Shown: positions 1-13,693, counted from the first letter of the stretch. The stretch: 64,000 nucleotides of DNA from Macrolepiota albuminosa (GCA_027475525.1 JAMWFC010000054.1:2410468-2474467); one strand, 5' to 3'. A program made the numbers and translations. The notes: generated by a model from the letters alone, not told the origin.

Positions 1-436
1 TTGAATGAGATCTCATCTGTCATCAGCCACTTCTGTGTCGCAGTATCAGGGTTTCGACTTCGTGACCCGTTGTGTGATCCTCTATTCGATAATCAATATG
101 CAACACCTTCGTTACATGTGATTGGGAGAACCGACATCATCGTGACTGAAGAGAGATCGCAAAGCCTAGTTGATGTTTCGACCAACGGGCGCGTTGAATA
201 TCACGATGGAGGTACGTTGGATGTTTCTATCCTTTTATTGCAGCTGCTCATCCGTTATTTGCTCAGGCCACTTCGTGCCATCAAAGAAACAATGGTTGAA
301 ATTCCTGCATGCGTACATGCTAGAGCCTTCTGCCGATCTTCCTTCCCCAAGCGTGGGGGGATCTTCGGTTCTCGGTTCTGGAACAGCGACTTCAACAGAA
401 TTGACAGGTGGCTCTGGAGACTTGCTGAAGCTGTGA
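1..436 (+). CDS. FSH1-type serine hydrolase, C-terminal part
   Basis: This is the 3' end of a gene that starts left of the window. Two exons are visible: 1-211, then 267-436 after a 55-nt GT-AG intron (212-266). The first exon ends in the beta-strand and loop segment SLHVIGRTDIIVTEERS. Splicing gives DGGHFVPSKK, in which the His is the position expected for the catalytic His of the alpha/beta-hydrolase family of serine hydrolases (FSH1/DUF341). The tail is Ser/Gly/Thr-rich and ends LTGGSGDLLKL. The Ser nucleophile and Asp lie off the edge, so activity cannot be judged. Relatives are small cytosolic esterase-like hydrolases, some in secondary-metabolite clusters; nothing here indicates a cluster. 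Reading through the intron gives a longer but unrelated tail. Family call from recalled motifs; fairly sure. Confidence 0.75.
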
Positions 437-571
437 TTCTCATAATGTATAAGGACTCAGAGTGGTTTACCGTCGAGTCCCCTCTCCCGTACGAAGACTT
501 GCTGAAGCTGTGATTCTCATAATGTATAAGGACTCAGAGTGGTTTACCGTCGAGTCCCCTCTCCCGTACGA
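418..571. repeat. 77-bp exact tandem duplication (assembly-type)
   Basis: Copies 418-494 and 495-571 are identical with no spacer. The unit covers the last codons and stop of the FSH1-like gene, so the gene end is duplicated. It shares its length, but not its sequence, with the other 77-bp duplications in the window. Confidence 0.9.
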
Positions 572-1123
572 TTTAGGGATCACATATTCTAGATTAGTCT
601 CTCTTTAGATGCAGCGAACACGAACACTACAGGGAGTATTCGTAATCGATGGCTCGGAAGAGCGTCATATTAATATCCAATTGTATCCGTTTGGTAGTTA
701 TGCGAAATCCTATCAACCAATCGGCTTGTCGTGGCAGGACCCATTTCAAACATGAATAACATGCTCTCAAGGGGCATGCGCAAACTCTGTGAATTTGATG
801 AGGGACTGGACTGCTTAGCAGGCCATGCGGCCCAGAACGACGGGCCGTGCTTCCAGAAGACAGGATCGATCAGTTTATGGTGAGTCACATCTGTGACTGA
901 TGGACGTACAATAAGAGCAAACAAAGAAATCTCTGTGAAAGATATCGAGTCCAGCAAGTCAACTCCCTTTCACCAACTGCCAGGTTCTCTTTTTTTTTGT
1001 CGTAGACGCCCTCTTTTCATATCGAGTCCAGCAAGTCAACTCCCTTTCACCAACTGCCAGGTTCTCTTTTTTTTTGTCGTAGACGCCCTCTTTTCTCTTG
1101 TTTAACGCGTTTTGTACGTCAAA
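572..1123. other. Intergenic region and 5' leader of KAP104
   Basis: I see no supported gene here. The stretch holds the 3' flank of the FSH1-like gene and the upstream region of the transportin gene, including pyrimidine runs just before its start. A second 77-bp duplication lies inside it. Confidence 0.6.
942..1095. repeat. 77-bp exact tandem duplication (assembly-type)
   Basis: Copies 942-1018 and 1019-1095 are identical and adjacent, in the leader upstream of the transportin start. It duplicates a pyrimidine-rich tract and so changes the apparent promoter-to-start distance by 77 bp. Confidence 0.9.
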
Positions 1124-4100
1124 ATGGCTTCCTGGACACCCCAACCCGCTGGTCTCCAGGAAATACTACAAACCATTCATGACTCTACCGATATGAACAC
1201 CGTTGTCCAGCGCTCAATTACTCAAGTTTGTGCCCTGATGTATCCTTGTCGTCATATCCTGAACTTTTTATATTGTTCTTCTCTTTTAGAAACTGAACCA
1301 GTTTACGCGTGCACCAGAATACATTGCATATCTCGCCTATATCCTCAGCAGCATGACACAGGAGGAGGATCGTATTCGAACGATAGCAGGATATCTGCTC
1401 AAGAATAACTCACGTTTGATATTGTCTGCACCCCAGGGGGTGGCTCATTTTGTCAAGGCGGCAGTTCTCGAGGCGTTTAATGATAGCTCGATTATGATTC
1501 GTAACGCGGCGAGCCAGGATATCGTAGCGTTCCTTGGGGTGTTGGAACCCAAAAACTGGCCGGAGTGTCTCCAGCTGCTAGTGGGCGCGTTGGATTCGAC
1601 TGATCTGGACAAGCAAGAGGTAAGCTTCTTTCGACAATTTTTTATTTCGGCCAATCCCACAAGGAAATGACTGTTGAACGTGTGTTCGGCAACTCAGTCT
1701 CTGCCAACCAAGCTGTCACCTATTTGACTCTAGTTCTACTTTGTTCGACAAGCTTGATACTAATCTTGTCATAGGCAGCCTTTAATGCTCTAGAAAAAGC
1801 CTGTGAGGATTACCCTCGCAAAATGGATGTTGAAATCGGTGGTACCCGTCCGCTGGATTACATGATCCCCAAGTTTCTTAGCCTCACCGAGCACCATTCG
1901 GCTAAGATGCGTTCGCACGCTGTGGCGTGCCTGTCATATTTCGTCCCGATCAATTGTCAGTCACTCTTTGTGCACATCGATAGCTTCATCGCTTGTCTTT
2001 TCAAATGTGCCTCTGATGACGACCCTTCTGTTCGTCGACATGTGTGCCAAGCCCTAGTCCTTCTTCTGGCGGCACGCCCAGAGAAGCTCATGCCGGAAAT
2101 GTCCAACGTTGCAGAGTATATGCTCTATTCCACGAAGGATAAGAACGAGAACGTGGCTCTCGAGGCGTGCGAGTTCTGGCTCACGTTTGCAGAAGATGCC
2201 GATTTGGCGGCCTATCTCCATCCGTTACTTGGAAAGGTGGCGCCGGTCTTACTCGATTGTATGGTGTATGGAGAGGACGATCTATTATGGCTGGAGGGAG
2301 ACACCGAGGATGCTGCGGTCCCTGACAAGGAGCAAGACATCAAACCTCGTCATTATGGTGGGAAATCTCATGGCTTTGAACGGGATCTCACTGAAGGTGG
2401 TGACGCACCTCCCAAACCACGCATCGGTGCATATGGCGAAGAACAGATCGATTCTGATGAAGACGATGATTACGATGGTGACGACGATGATTTCGCAGAC
2501 GAAATGTCGACAGAGTGGAATCTAAGGAAGTGTGCCGCCGCTGCTCTCGACGTTCTCGCTGTAAGGTTTGGGGCGGACCTTTTGAATGTTCTCCTTGCAC
2601 CTTTGAAGGATAAACTCTGGAGTAATGATTGGTTGCAGAGGGAGAGTGGAATCCTTGCACTGGGAGCAATGGCCGAAGGTGAGTCCGAACTTACGCCTTT
2701 GAAAAACACGCCAAACATTGATCCTAGGTTGCATCGAGGCGATCGAGCCCCATCTCTCTACTCTTGTCCCGTATCTTATCAACACTCTCAATGATCCCAA
2801 GGTAAGAGCTGCAACTTGACTAGATAAATCATCGCTAACCATGATGCAGCCCCTCGTTCGGTCCATCACCTGTTGGACGCTTGGACGTTACGCTAGCTGG
2901 ACCACTCAAGATATTTCTGAAGAGCACAAGAACCAGTATTTCATTCCTACAATGGAAGGTGTAAGTAAAGCATTTAATCTTCTTACGTCACACTGAAATC
3001 CTGTAGCTTCTTCGTATGGTTTTGGACAAAAACAAACGGGTTCAAGAAGCTGGATGCAGCGCTTTCGCTACACTTGAGGAAGATGCCGGGCCTCTGCTGA
3101 TTCCATATCTTGAGCCTGTACTCCGTAACCTCGTCTTAGCGTTCGACCTTTACCAGCATAAGAACATGCTGATCCTGTATGATGCTGTTGGTACCCTAGC
3201 TGACGCTGTGGGGAGGGCATTACAAGATCCTCGCTATGTCGAGATTTTAATGCCTCCCTTAACTGCTAAGTGGGGTAAATTGAAAGATGATGACGATAAT
3301 CTGATTCCCTTGCTTGAGGTATGTTTTCATTCTTGGCGTTAGTGTGCTTGCGACTGATCAACTTAGTGTCTTGCCTCTGTCACCATCGCAATGGGTCAAG
3401 CTTTCTTTCCATACGCCGGCCCTGTATTTGAACGATGCAACACTATCGTTCACAACTCGCTCTTACATTATCAACAATATCAGCAAAATCCCGAGGTCGA
3501 TGAGCCTGACAAATCTTTCCTTGTCGTTGCTCTCGATCTCCTCTCTGGCCTCACACAAGGTCTTGGACCACAACTCGAGCCGCTGATACAGATTAGCCAG
3601 CCAAATTTGTTGAATCTTCTCACTGTATGCCTCAAGCATCCCCAGGCACCTGTACGACAATCTGCATATGCACTCGTAGGTGATCTAGCAATGGGTTGTT
3701 TCAGTTTATTACGTGGACATATGCCTGGAATCATGGCAGAGTTGATTCTTCAGCTCGATCCGGAACCCAAGCTTGAGTTCATCTCTGCCTCTAACAATGC
3801 TGCCTGGTCTGTTGGCGAAGTGGCGCTCCGCTACGGACGTGGTATGTGTCTTCGACATTCCATTCCCTTGCACAGTTGATCAATGTTGTATTTTAGATGA
3901 TCCCGAATTCCAACAATGGGTCAACCCCTTAATTGCCCGTTTGATTCCCATCCTCTTGCATCCGAAAGCGCCTCGCAGTCTCCATGAAAATGCTGCGGTG
4001 TCAATAGGACGCATAGGGCTGATGCATCCTACCCTTGTCGCTCCACATCTACCAGAGTTCGCCCAGGCGTGGTGTCAAGCTCTTTATGAAATTCGTGATA

Positions 4101-4403
4101 ACGAAGAGAAGGATTCAGCTTTCAGGGGATTCTGCACTCTTGTCCAGACCAATCCTGCTGGCATCTCCAAGGCATGTTCCATCTCTCTTCATGTTGACAA
4201 ATGTTGACCAGCGTCTTCTACAGAGTCTTCTTTGGTTCTGCAACTCAATTGTCCGTTGGAACACGCCGTCCTCAGAACTTTTTAGTATGTTCCAGACACT
4301 CCTTCAAGGATTCCAGCAGCATGATCCTGCCGCATGGGCTGCTCAGACTGCAGTGTTCCCTCTCGCTATCCAGGAACGGCTCGCTTCGCGGTTCGGCGTT
4401 TAA
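1124..4403 (+). CDS. KAP104: Transportin / karyopherin beta-2 (KAP104)
   Basis: Nuclear import receptor that carries PY-NLS cargo such as hnRNP-type proteins through nuclear pores and releases it on Ran-GTP binding. Nine exons fit with all phases consistent: 1124-1225, 1290-1619, 1775-2678, 2728-2801, 2850-2960, 3007-3318, 3367-3841, 3897-4171, 4224-4403. They give 920 aa, normal for the family. The N-terminus [16 protein letters not shown] matches the family start. HEAT-type helices run throughout. An acidic stretch ([13 protein letters not shown]) corresponds to the acidic loop of HEAT repeat 8 used in cargo release. The C-terminus ends [10 protein letters not shown], as in transportins. 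The last intron (4172-4223) begins GC rather than GT (AAG|GC). The start ATG has a good context and no competing upstream ATG in frame. Confidence 0.93.
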
Positions 4404-5030
4404 GCATGCTCAGCGTACATAATTGGCATGCCTCGCATATGGATTTCGATGAATCTTCAATCATGAAATCAAGCATCGCTCTCGTCTTCCTTATGTGACT
4501 CATATTCGTTGTACTCTGCTTTCCTCTTTCTCTTCAATCATGAAATCAAGCATCGCTCTCGTCTTCCTTATGTGACTCATATTCGTTGTACTCTGCTTTC
4601 CTCTTTCGCCTCATCTCTTGCATCCGGATCTTTTGTGGTAGTGATTCACTTCATCCTGCATTCATGTTGTTTTTTTCGCTCGTCTTCTCATTACTTACAT
4701 ACGTACCAATTTTTTTCTCGTCACACGTCTATTCACCATCGGGTTGGAGTTCCACTTAAGTGTATTCAACACCGTACTTTCATCCTACATCTTATTCTCA
4801 TTTTTACGTAGCATTAGTAGGTAGTATTAGTTAGTATTACATACATAGTAGTGTAGTTAGTATACGTAGCAATAGCCTTTTCCATTATCCTGCAAGTAGA
4901 TACCTTACCAAGTACCCTGTATCAACATCCTCGATTATATCACAAAAGAGACGTTGGACTATGTGGCCTTTTATGATGACCAAGCCAGTTTTCCAAGGAT
5001 AATAACTGATTTATATACTATACAGCAGTA
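4404..5030. other. Intergenic region between converging KAP104 and lectin genes
   Basis: This is the shared 3' flank of two convergent genes, with pyrimidine-rich sequence and short TAGT/ATTAG repeats around 4805-4880. It contains a 77-bp duplication. No gene or RNA is recognised. Confidence 0.6.
4454..4607. repeat. 77-bp exact tandem duplication (assembly-type)
   Basis: Copies 4454-4530 and 4531-4607 are identical and adjacent, just downstream of the KAP104 stop codon. Confidence 0.9.
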
Positions 5031-6770
5031 TTAAAAGGCCCGTTTGTTCCCTGTGTATGGTCCACCCCCAAACCCGCCAAAACCGCCACCACGTCTCATG
5101 CCATCAAGGCCAAAGTTTCCTCCTCCATAGCCGCGCTGCCGCCTTTGATATTCTTGATAGCCAAGGTATCCACCCGCACATACACCTGCGAAGAGGAAGA
5201 TCTTGAATAAAAAGCCGAGCCAAGAGCCGGAGCGACTGGATGAGGAACCACTACTGAAGATGCCCTTCTTCTTTTGCTTCGTTGGTTCTGGAGGCACAAG
5301 AATCGCGGAGTAGGTCGACACTGTTATGATGCTAATTGAAGTTGATGATTATGTATTAGATGCTTAATCAGATAGCAAGGGGAACGAAGGCATACTCGTG
5401 TGCATCCGACACATCTCCTGTCATGGCGGAGAACCCGAGGAAAGGATTTAAGGGAAGAGTTATATTCTTGATGTGGAAGCAGTCCGTCCACTCATCCCCT
5501 GTGACGTATACTGTCAGATAATGAATCTACTGTCCAAGAGGAGTACGAACAGCCTTTGTGTTGAAGCTTAACCTAGAGAATGAGGTTACGCTGAGCATGA
5601 TGTATTACGGCGAACAGACCGAACTGCTTACATCGAGAAATTTGCCTTTGATATATGTGACCTTGAGTTTTGTTGCGACGTTTGTCCGGCGGAAATTAGC
5701 CTGAACGTGTGTAGAGTTATATTTAGACTGTGGTCAGGAGTAATAGGTGTGGCCATACGGAACAGGCGCCAATACTGTTTCCTTCTCCATCATTAGCCAG
5801 GTCGTAAGACGTATTGCCATCGCCAAGCATGGCTGTGATGCGCGGGAAGGAGTAGGAGTGGTGGCCGTTTGCGTAGCTGACATGGGCAAATAATTCATCC
5901 ATTCGAGTTAAGAATAATGAAATGAGGACTCACGTGTCCAAAAAGATACCTAGACCCTCAAAGTTATCTTTACGCAGACGATGAGTTGCGGAGTTATACA
6001 GTTGTACTTGGGACCACACCTTTATTGCCAAATACAGGTCCTTCAATTTTACGTTCTCTCGTCAACCATACTGCGAGACCATCACCAAATAAGTGACTTG
6101 AGTCCCCCGATACCTGGTCCGATCACGTCAGTCAAAGGTTGAGCAGGTGTCCGTGGAGATGATGTACTTTGAATTCCACTTCAACGACAAAGTTGGTAGC
6201 AGTGAGCACAAGACGCGACCATAACCATCCCTAAAAAGTAGTCAACATGAGAAGAGGATTGACGCTATTAATCAACTGCTTGCCATCTGGGACGGTCGGT
6301 TCTGGGTTAAGCGGATGTGTTTATTGGTGTTCTGAGAAAATTTACAGTTCCACGAGTGACAGGAATATCACGACAAAAACACACCACATAGGCGTCAGCG
6401 CCGAAGTCCCACCATCTTTCAGGAGTGATTAGTCCATTTAGTGAGTTTCACAGTGGAAGGGATATAAAATATGCTCACCGATTTTGTAAGTCTTGGTCAA
6501 TATATGGCGCATATATAGAGTGCGTGCGCAGTAGCACAGTCTGAATCATGTCAGTATTCGTAACAGGCAGGGGAGATGTATAGTAGAACGCATCCAAATA
6601 CAAGATACGGCCACAAGATGCACCATGAAACTTGTGGTAATCATACGTACCCTGTCAATGGTCTCGTTTCCTATCCGTAGTTTGTCCATTTCTTCTGCTG
6701 CTGCGTGTACGAACCGGAAAAGAGAGCCGAACAAGATGACAGAAAACACGGTTGCGAAGCGCGATAGCAT
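5031..6770 (-). CDS. L-type lectin of the early secretory pathway (VIP36/ERGIC-53 class)
   Basis: Membrane cargo receptor predicted to bind high-mannose glycoproteins in ER-Golgi transport. Twelve exons give a consistent 357-aa protein: 6770-6651, 6540-6479, 6415-6385, 6331-6284, 6230-6168, 6113-6020, 5967-5934, 5876-5759, 5700-5632, 5572-5554, 5510-5396, 5331-5031. It begins with a signal peptide (MLSRFATVFSVILFGS). The lectin fold is marked by RTHSIYAPYIDQDLQNR, WWDFGADAYV, FGDGLAVWLTRER and DNFEGLGIFLDT. A stalk follows, then one transmembrane helix near WLGFLFKIFLFAGVCAGGYL, and a short Arg/Gly-rich cytosolic tail ending NKRAF without a KKXX signal. Two introns appear to start with GC (6283 and 5553). 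The 5553 site and its acceptor (5511, or 12 nt further on) are the least certain boundaries. Confidence 0.88.
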
Positions 6771-7165
6771 AGCGAAAACAGATATTTAAAGGGATTTACA
6801 GTAGTCGTGCGTGATGCGTCGTCGCTAGAAGCGCCAGGCGCTGAAGGAACAGTAGGGACCGAGAGATTCTGTTGTCGTCGTCAGCAGCCTTGGTGGGGGC
6901 TGGCTTGATGGCAGTCACGTGGTTCTACAGCGATGGCACACAGGTTCTCGCTCGTAATAGGCATGATTTGATTCATTTGGGAAACTGCAGTTGCGTATCA
7001 GCTCAAAAAAAGAAATGTGCTGTGAAGCACCAGGTGCTTGTCAAAAACGGGCCGATCTTTCGCCGGACTCGTATAACAACACCTTTTTTCCTATCGTGCA
7101 TTGTTCAAACGTATATAATACCTAGTACTCACTCCAGGCCTGCTCTATCTCTATTTCCTGCCACT
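6771..7165. other. Upstream region of the lectin gene
   Basis: This lies between the lectin start (transcribed leftwards) and a possible rightward gene, so it probably holds both promoters. No clear element was identified. Confidence 0.4.
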
Positions 7166-7827
7166 ATGCCTATATCCTCGGATTCCTTGACGGAACCACT
7201 GACAAATTCACTGTCCTCTTCGTACGTAGATTGCCTCTCGCTATTGGTAAAGTCAGGTTCAAACCAGAATGCGCAGAATTTCATCCTTGATACCGCAAGG
7301 CTCAACTGCACCCCAGAATATCCAATTCTTCAGTAAGTATCCAGAATGCGCAGAATTTCATCCTTGATACCGCAAGGCTCAACTGCACCCCAGAATATCC
7401 AATTCTTCAGTAAGTATCGTCGATACATGTTTCTTCTTACGTGGCTCACTGAAATCGTCCAGTCGAATCGGCTAAAGGTCTCCCACTACCTCCAATTGCC
7501 GACATACGTAGCAGGTGTATCGTCTCTGCCCCATGCAGTAGCAAACGCGGTAGAAAACGCAAAAATTACCGCACAAGTGCATCTCCATCGTACCGGTGGT
7601 TTGATAATACATCACAGTATGCTACTTGTATTGTTGCTTGCTACACCTATAATGCCTTATTCAGGATAGGACCGATTTTTGGAACTGATCAGATTACTTT
7701 CAGCGTAGAGTTACATACGCCATTGCGAATGGTTAAGGGCTTCGTGAACACCGTTGCCAGCTCGGCACCGTATACAATTAACAAGCTGCTTGAGATGCAA
7801 GCAAAAACAAAAGATTACTGTATGTAG
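7166..7827 (+). CDS. Unrecognised small protein gene (three exons proposed)
   Basis: I do not recognise this gene. The best model starts at ATG 7166 (MPISSDSLTEPLTNSLSSS) and removes a 46-nt intron ending at ...AAACCAG. It reads through RRISSLIPQGSTAPQNIQFF, then removes a second intron starting GTAAGTATC and ending at 7462. The last exon (7463-7827) stays open for 121 codons in one frame. It contains a basic run (SKRGRKRKN) and the segment RIGPIFGTDQITFSVELHTP, ending at TAG 7827. A 77-bp duplication (7264-7417) sits across the second exon and must be collapsed first. No signal peptide or membrane segment is evident. The open frame over three candidate introns supports coding; function unknown. 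Confidence 0.35.
7264..7417. repeat. 77-bp exact tandem duplication (assembly-type)
   Basis: Copies 7264-7340 and 7341-7417 are identical and adjacent. They duplicate part of an exon and the splice donor of the proposed gene at 7166-7827. Confidence 0.9.
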
Positions 7828-7866
7828 ACCATCATATTAAGTATATTAGGTATTCCTCATTCATTC

Positions 7867-8107
7867 TGTCAGATATATCTATCCCTCTTCGAGTTAACAA
7901 AAAGCAGGTTAACCAGGATGCCTTTCTGCTCCTCCGTGTAAAGCAGCCCACGGCCACCTTTATATCCCAGCGGTTGCAAGAGGAGGTCGAAAGACTGTTT
8001 ACAGAAAGAGAAAGAAAAGAGAAAGAGGGGAGACTGACCAGATCAAGTTCAACCCGAACCTCGGTCTCTGAATCGTCACCGGCCCTGCGGCTCGACGCTG
8101 GATACAC
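7867..8107 (-). CDS. Unrecognised short coding segment, 5' end unresolved
   Basis: Read leftwards, an open segment (PASSRRAGDDSETEVRVELDL) is followed by a pyrimidine-rich GT-AG intron of about 45 nt. Splicing continues in frame as SFDLLLQPLGYKGGRGLLYT and ends KRDRYI at TGA 7867-7869. The in-frame splice and protein-like composition suggest a real 3' end of a gene. No start codon with support is seen upstream, and I do not recognise the sequence. It could equally be a decayed gene fragment. Confidence 0.28.
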
Positions 8108-8739
8108 GATAGATTGATCAGTGGTGGCAACTCAGCTGTAAATTGGTCTTCGAAGCCACCGTCGTACTGCGACACTTTGATGGACTAGACAATTTCTTGT
8201 TCCCGCATCGTTTATTTATTGTGCATACCCTTTATGTATATCTATACCTCTTGGATAACGATTAACAGCGAGAAATTCATTCTCGTCATATTCTGGAGCA
8301 GCAAAGAACCCCAAGGCTTAGATCAATAATAAATAATCGCGAACGACCATATCGTCAGTCTCATGGTTTGTCTAATTGAACATTGGAACCAGGTCGCATC
8401 GAAAGTTTATACAAGTACTAGACAAGTTACGACGTTTGTCGACAACACCAATGTCAGTGTGGTATATATTCAAGAAAAGTCTACATATAGCTGTACAAAG
8501 ACTGATTTTTGTGACAACCAGGTCGCAAAATCTGTCAAAGGTAAGATACAGACCAGATACAAACGGGTATAAAGACACGCGATAACATCCCTCAAATCAT
8601 GCATCGTCCCATAAGTCGTACAAGTTCGTGAAAGCGCAGGAATAGAGGCACTGTGCCATTGTCCATTGGTAATTGCGTCGTGATGGCTAAGAGCCGCTGT
8701 CGTCTTTGGCAAGACGTCATATGGTTTGTTGTGGCCGCA
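8108..8739. other. Intergenic, 3' flank of PKA gene
   Basis: AT-rich sequence with only short chance reading frames on both strands. No gene, RNA or repeat is recognised. Confidence 0.55.
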
Positions 8740-10207
<1,468 letters not shown>

Positions 10208-11811
10208 CCGTTTGATCGTTATCATGAGAACAAGCACTGAAAACTATTGTGGAAGGAATAGGTCGAGAAAGGAAAGTTTGCAACGCGGTAAAAGCAAATA
10301 ACTCAAGTTCCTAGAGAAACGCGATCTCTCCATTCCCGTCATTGTTCGTTTAGCTCCAAATTTGGTTGACAACAAACAACATCTGAGCAAACAAACAACT
10401 GTATATGAACAAGGACAGGATAGGGCGCCGTTCTCCAGGGACGCTTGTTTCACCTTTGCATCCTCAGGGTACAGCCCGAATTGATTTCGCAATCAAAAGT
10501 ACAGAATGCAGCAGCAATTGCTCGACATAATCTCATGGAATTGATTGATCACGCCAAAAGCCGCTGGCTGCAACGTTAACGACACTTATTAATGATAAAC
10601 TGCATACTGTGGAGAACCTGTTCCTCCTGCAACGTCCATCACGGATAATCCGCAGTATAGAAAAAATATGTTATTTTGTCATAGAATGACAAGCTTATGT
10701 GGATCACCATAATTTCAGACGAACTGTTGCATCGTTAAGGACGAAGTCGTTACACATTCCTCGGAAGATGCGAATCACTGTTTCTGACTTCTGCCATTCC
10801 AAGTATCCCAGAATACCAAAATTAACTTGTTTTCTGCGTTGCACCTGGCAAAGTGATACCGAAGATAATAAAAGTGACAAATTTCGCAAATGCCTTTACA
10901 CCCTTGTTTAGGTCACGGTCAAACGGATTGTCCCCATAAGGCCTACACTTCTAGGTTTTTAACATCATGCGCAACCCATACAGGTTTCTAGCAAAAGAAC
11001 AAACTGGAAGTAGTTTGGGAAAAAAGGAGAAGGAAAAGGAAAAAACAGCATTTGACTGTTAGACTCTCATGGAACGCGTGGGTTTTCAATGATTTGCACT
11101 GGTATGCGGTGAGCGGGGCTGGTGGTGCATCAGAATTTTTGGTAGTTTCAAGTATGACTACTGGAATGGCAACTTTTTCGTTCAAGTTCGCTCCGCTGCT
11201 TTCCAAATGAGAACGGCCAACAAGGTTGTGAAAGAACGAGAGTCGAAGTAGCTTTAGTTCACTCCTTTGTTAACACAAAATGGGCCTGGCCTTGAGCTCT
11301 GTTAAGTGCCTGATGAGCATATGATGGTAGTTAGCTTCTACAATCTGATCCTTGATGCTGCGCCACATGTTGACCCTCGGCAGCAGTTTTCATCTATGCG
11401 GACAGGATAATTTTTGCGGAGGAGAAAATTCTTCAAGCAGACAAATCAGGAAATACGCTTTCGGATTCCGGACCAGGGACAGGATAATTTTTGCGGAGGA
11501 GAAAATTCTTCAAGCAGACAAATCAGGAAATACGCTTTCGGATTCCGGACCAGGTGAATTAATGATAAGATCCCAGATTACACGTATCATTCAAGAATCG
11601 TCAATTCCACAGGTATGCAGTTCGGCGAATGCATAGACAGTCGAGACCATCAGCCGACCATGTTACAATACATTTGTTGAGCATTAGTCATGTTCCACGG
11701 AACATGCTCAACCCCACCCTCCGATATCATTTGTAGCCGCGGGTGATCCATACTCAAACGTGAGACACTATCAGACACTATCCCAAGGATATCCTAAGGT
11801 CAGATCTGTCC
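10208..11811. other. Intergenic region upstream of PKA and downstream of the SET gene
   Basis: About 1.6 kb without a supported gene. The part near 10.2-10.5 kb is the likely PKA promoter and leader. Short open frames on both strands lack protein-like composition. A 77-bp duplication lies at 11400-11553. Confidence 0.55.
11400..11553. repeat. 77-bp exact tandem duplication (assembly-type)
   Basis: Copies 11400-11476 and 11477-11553 are identical and adjacent in otherwise non-coding sequence. Confidence 0.9.
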
Positions 11812-13693
11812 TTACAACAACTCCTCCCATGCTGATATACAGCTGTCCAGGATGGACTGTTCACTGATCACGAGTGTTACTGCTTCTCTGGTAAGTTGCA
11901 TGTTCAGCGGCAAATTCTTCAGATAAGAGCATGGAGTGAGGAAAGAAAATTTACACAGATAAAAGGGTACCCACGTCTAGAATCTCGTTAAGGTCAGCAG
12001 ATCCTGGAAGAAGCTTCTTCCGCAGCTGCAATTTCCGCGTAGAACACAAGCTGATTACCGAACGAGCAACGGCAGCAAGCATTGCATCCTTTGAGGATTT
12101 TGACAGCTGGTGAGTATCTTCTACTACATTCACACCCTCCAGGGCGAGCTGATACTTCAAAAGTTCTTCGAGGTCGGCCACAGCAAGGCCGATCTGTTCT
12201 TCCATACTCCGATCCCCACGCAGAAACAGAGGCAGAGCAAGCAGTGCCCAGATGTTATGAGAGATCCTTCCGTCACTATCAAGAGAGAAAGGGCTATTCT
12301 CGTTACCTTCACTAAAATAGATTAGACTGGATTCGGACAAACGCATGAATATTCCGTCTATGCTGTGAACCACTGGTATCCATTTTGTTCCCATTTGAGA
12401 CAGATCGGGATGTAAAGTGCCAGAAAGGTCCGTGCAAAACAGGAGCACCTCATCAAGGTCCCAATGAATATGATCATTGTCGTTAACGTCAAGGGTAAAC
12501 CCATATCGAGCCAGGAGCTGGGCATTGGTGAGACCTTCGCCATAGGTGTTAAAAATTTCTTCGCCTGGCATGATTTCGACATTAGACACCATCTCATAGT
12601 ACGAATCATATTCTGCGAGTGCGTCCGAGTGCGTTGGATAGGTCTTCCCACCGTGAGAAGTGGACTGGTTGATTGTTTCATATGCATCGTGAAGACACTC
12701 GCGGAGAGATCCGCATTGTGAACAGACATTGAATTCAGTCTACTAGGAGATTGAGTGGACCCGACCAACGAATAAATTAAGAGGGCACCTCAAGATGTAC
12801 ATGATTATCTTGTGAATGATTGAAACTGTACTGAAATCAGAGTCTGCCACAGTGACGTATGGATCAATCAGGCTCACGAATCAGCAATAGGCACCATCGA
12901 TAGGCCATGATAAGCATCCACGAGAAATGCTCTAGAGGAAACAAGGCTATAGGAGTGGTAGAAACCTTTGAGCGATATTGTGCTCGCAGGGGTTCGTGTT
13001 CCATCGTGAAAATACTGAAGAAGAACCGGCTCTGCAACCGTATTAAAATAGACATCCTCATCATACAAGTCTGATGATTGAAGTTTTTCAGAGAAACGAA
13101 CTTACGATATCCTCTAGTTTGATGCCTGAGCCTGTAGTGAGCCCTCGACCGACTTCAGTGCCTTCGAGCCACTGCAACCCTTCCTTTCCATCGTTGATAT
13201 GATCTACATTCAAGAAATCTTGAGCCCAAAAAAGGGGGAGAGGAATCGGTTTTCGTGGAAGAGTCTGCAAGTACCCAAACCAACGCGACGTTTCGCCATT
13301 CAGCCTGAGAGATCGTTTTGTTAGGACCTCGGAACAGATGATTTTTCTGGTGGCTTACATCTCAACATATAATGCAAGGGCAAGAGAAAGTAGCGCATGG
13401 GGCCCGGAAAGAACAGGCTCAATTTCTCTGGACAGGGAGCATGATCTCACAGATATCACCGAGTTTCTATGGATAAAAGCCACTAAGGAATTACTAGGCC
13501 GCTTAACGAGCTGACAGGTACGTTAATGTAACTTACAGCTGGTTTTGGCAGGTATCTGTTGGTCTTTTGCATAAACTGCGATACCACTTGTTTCATCAAA
13601 TCGAATTTCAAGTCGGGGGTCTATCCAAATGTCGTTCTTTGAGCACCATCGCACTAGAATTGCCACCGTTGGGGCAGTTGAAGCAAGAGGCAT
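11812..13693 (-). CDS. SET-domain protein lysine methyltransferase (RKM/SETD6 class)
   Basis: Predicted S-adenosylmethionine-dependent lysine methyltransferase, probably acting on a ribosomal or other non-histone protein. Seven exons fit: 13693-13537, 13482-13359, 13304-13150, 13100-12878, 12825-12789, 12739-11975, 11916-11812, giving 521 aa. The split SET domain shows RWFGYLQTLPRKPIPLPLFW, VPIADSFNHSQDN with the conserved Asn-His, and the catalytic-pocket motif EIFNTYGE (about 293-300). A Cys pair (CSQCGSLREC) lies in the insert. The C-terminal substrate-binding helical region ends SILDSCISAWEELL. The third intron (GTCG|gtcgag to gtaag|TT) is unusual but removes what otherwise looks like a frameshift; this boundary is uncertain. 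No histone-methylase pre-SET region is present. The exact substrate cannot be told. Confidence 0.82.

Noticed and set aside
1..513. A 170-codon open frame taken as a complete gene
   Set aside because: The first 70 codons match the FSH1 family, but the rest is intron and out-of-frame sequence. Splicing 212-266 gives the conserved catalytic His, and the stop is at 436.
418..571. Biological minisatellite or recent gene-end duplication
   Set aside because: Exactly the same unit length recurs with unrelated sequence across the window and at the N gap, which points to assembly overlap.
7250..7275. tRNA-like box B (GGTTCAAACC)
   Set aside because: No matching box A or foldable acceptor stem within the right distance.
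13095..13150. Frameshift in the SET gene
   Set aside because: An intron from 13149 to 13101 restores the frame into VVRFSEKLQSSDLYDED. The splice sites are weak, so this is kept as uncertain rather than called a pseudogene.
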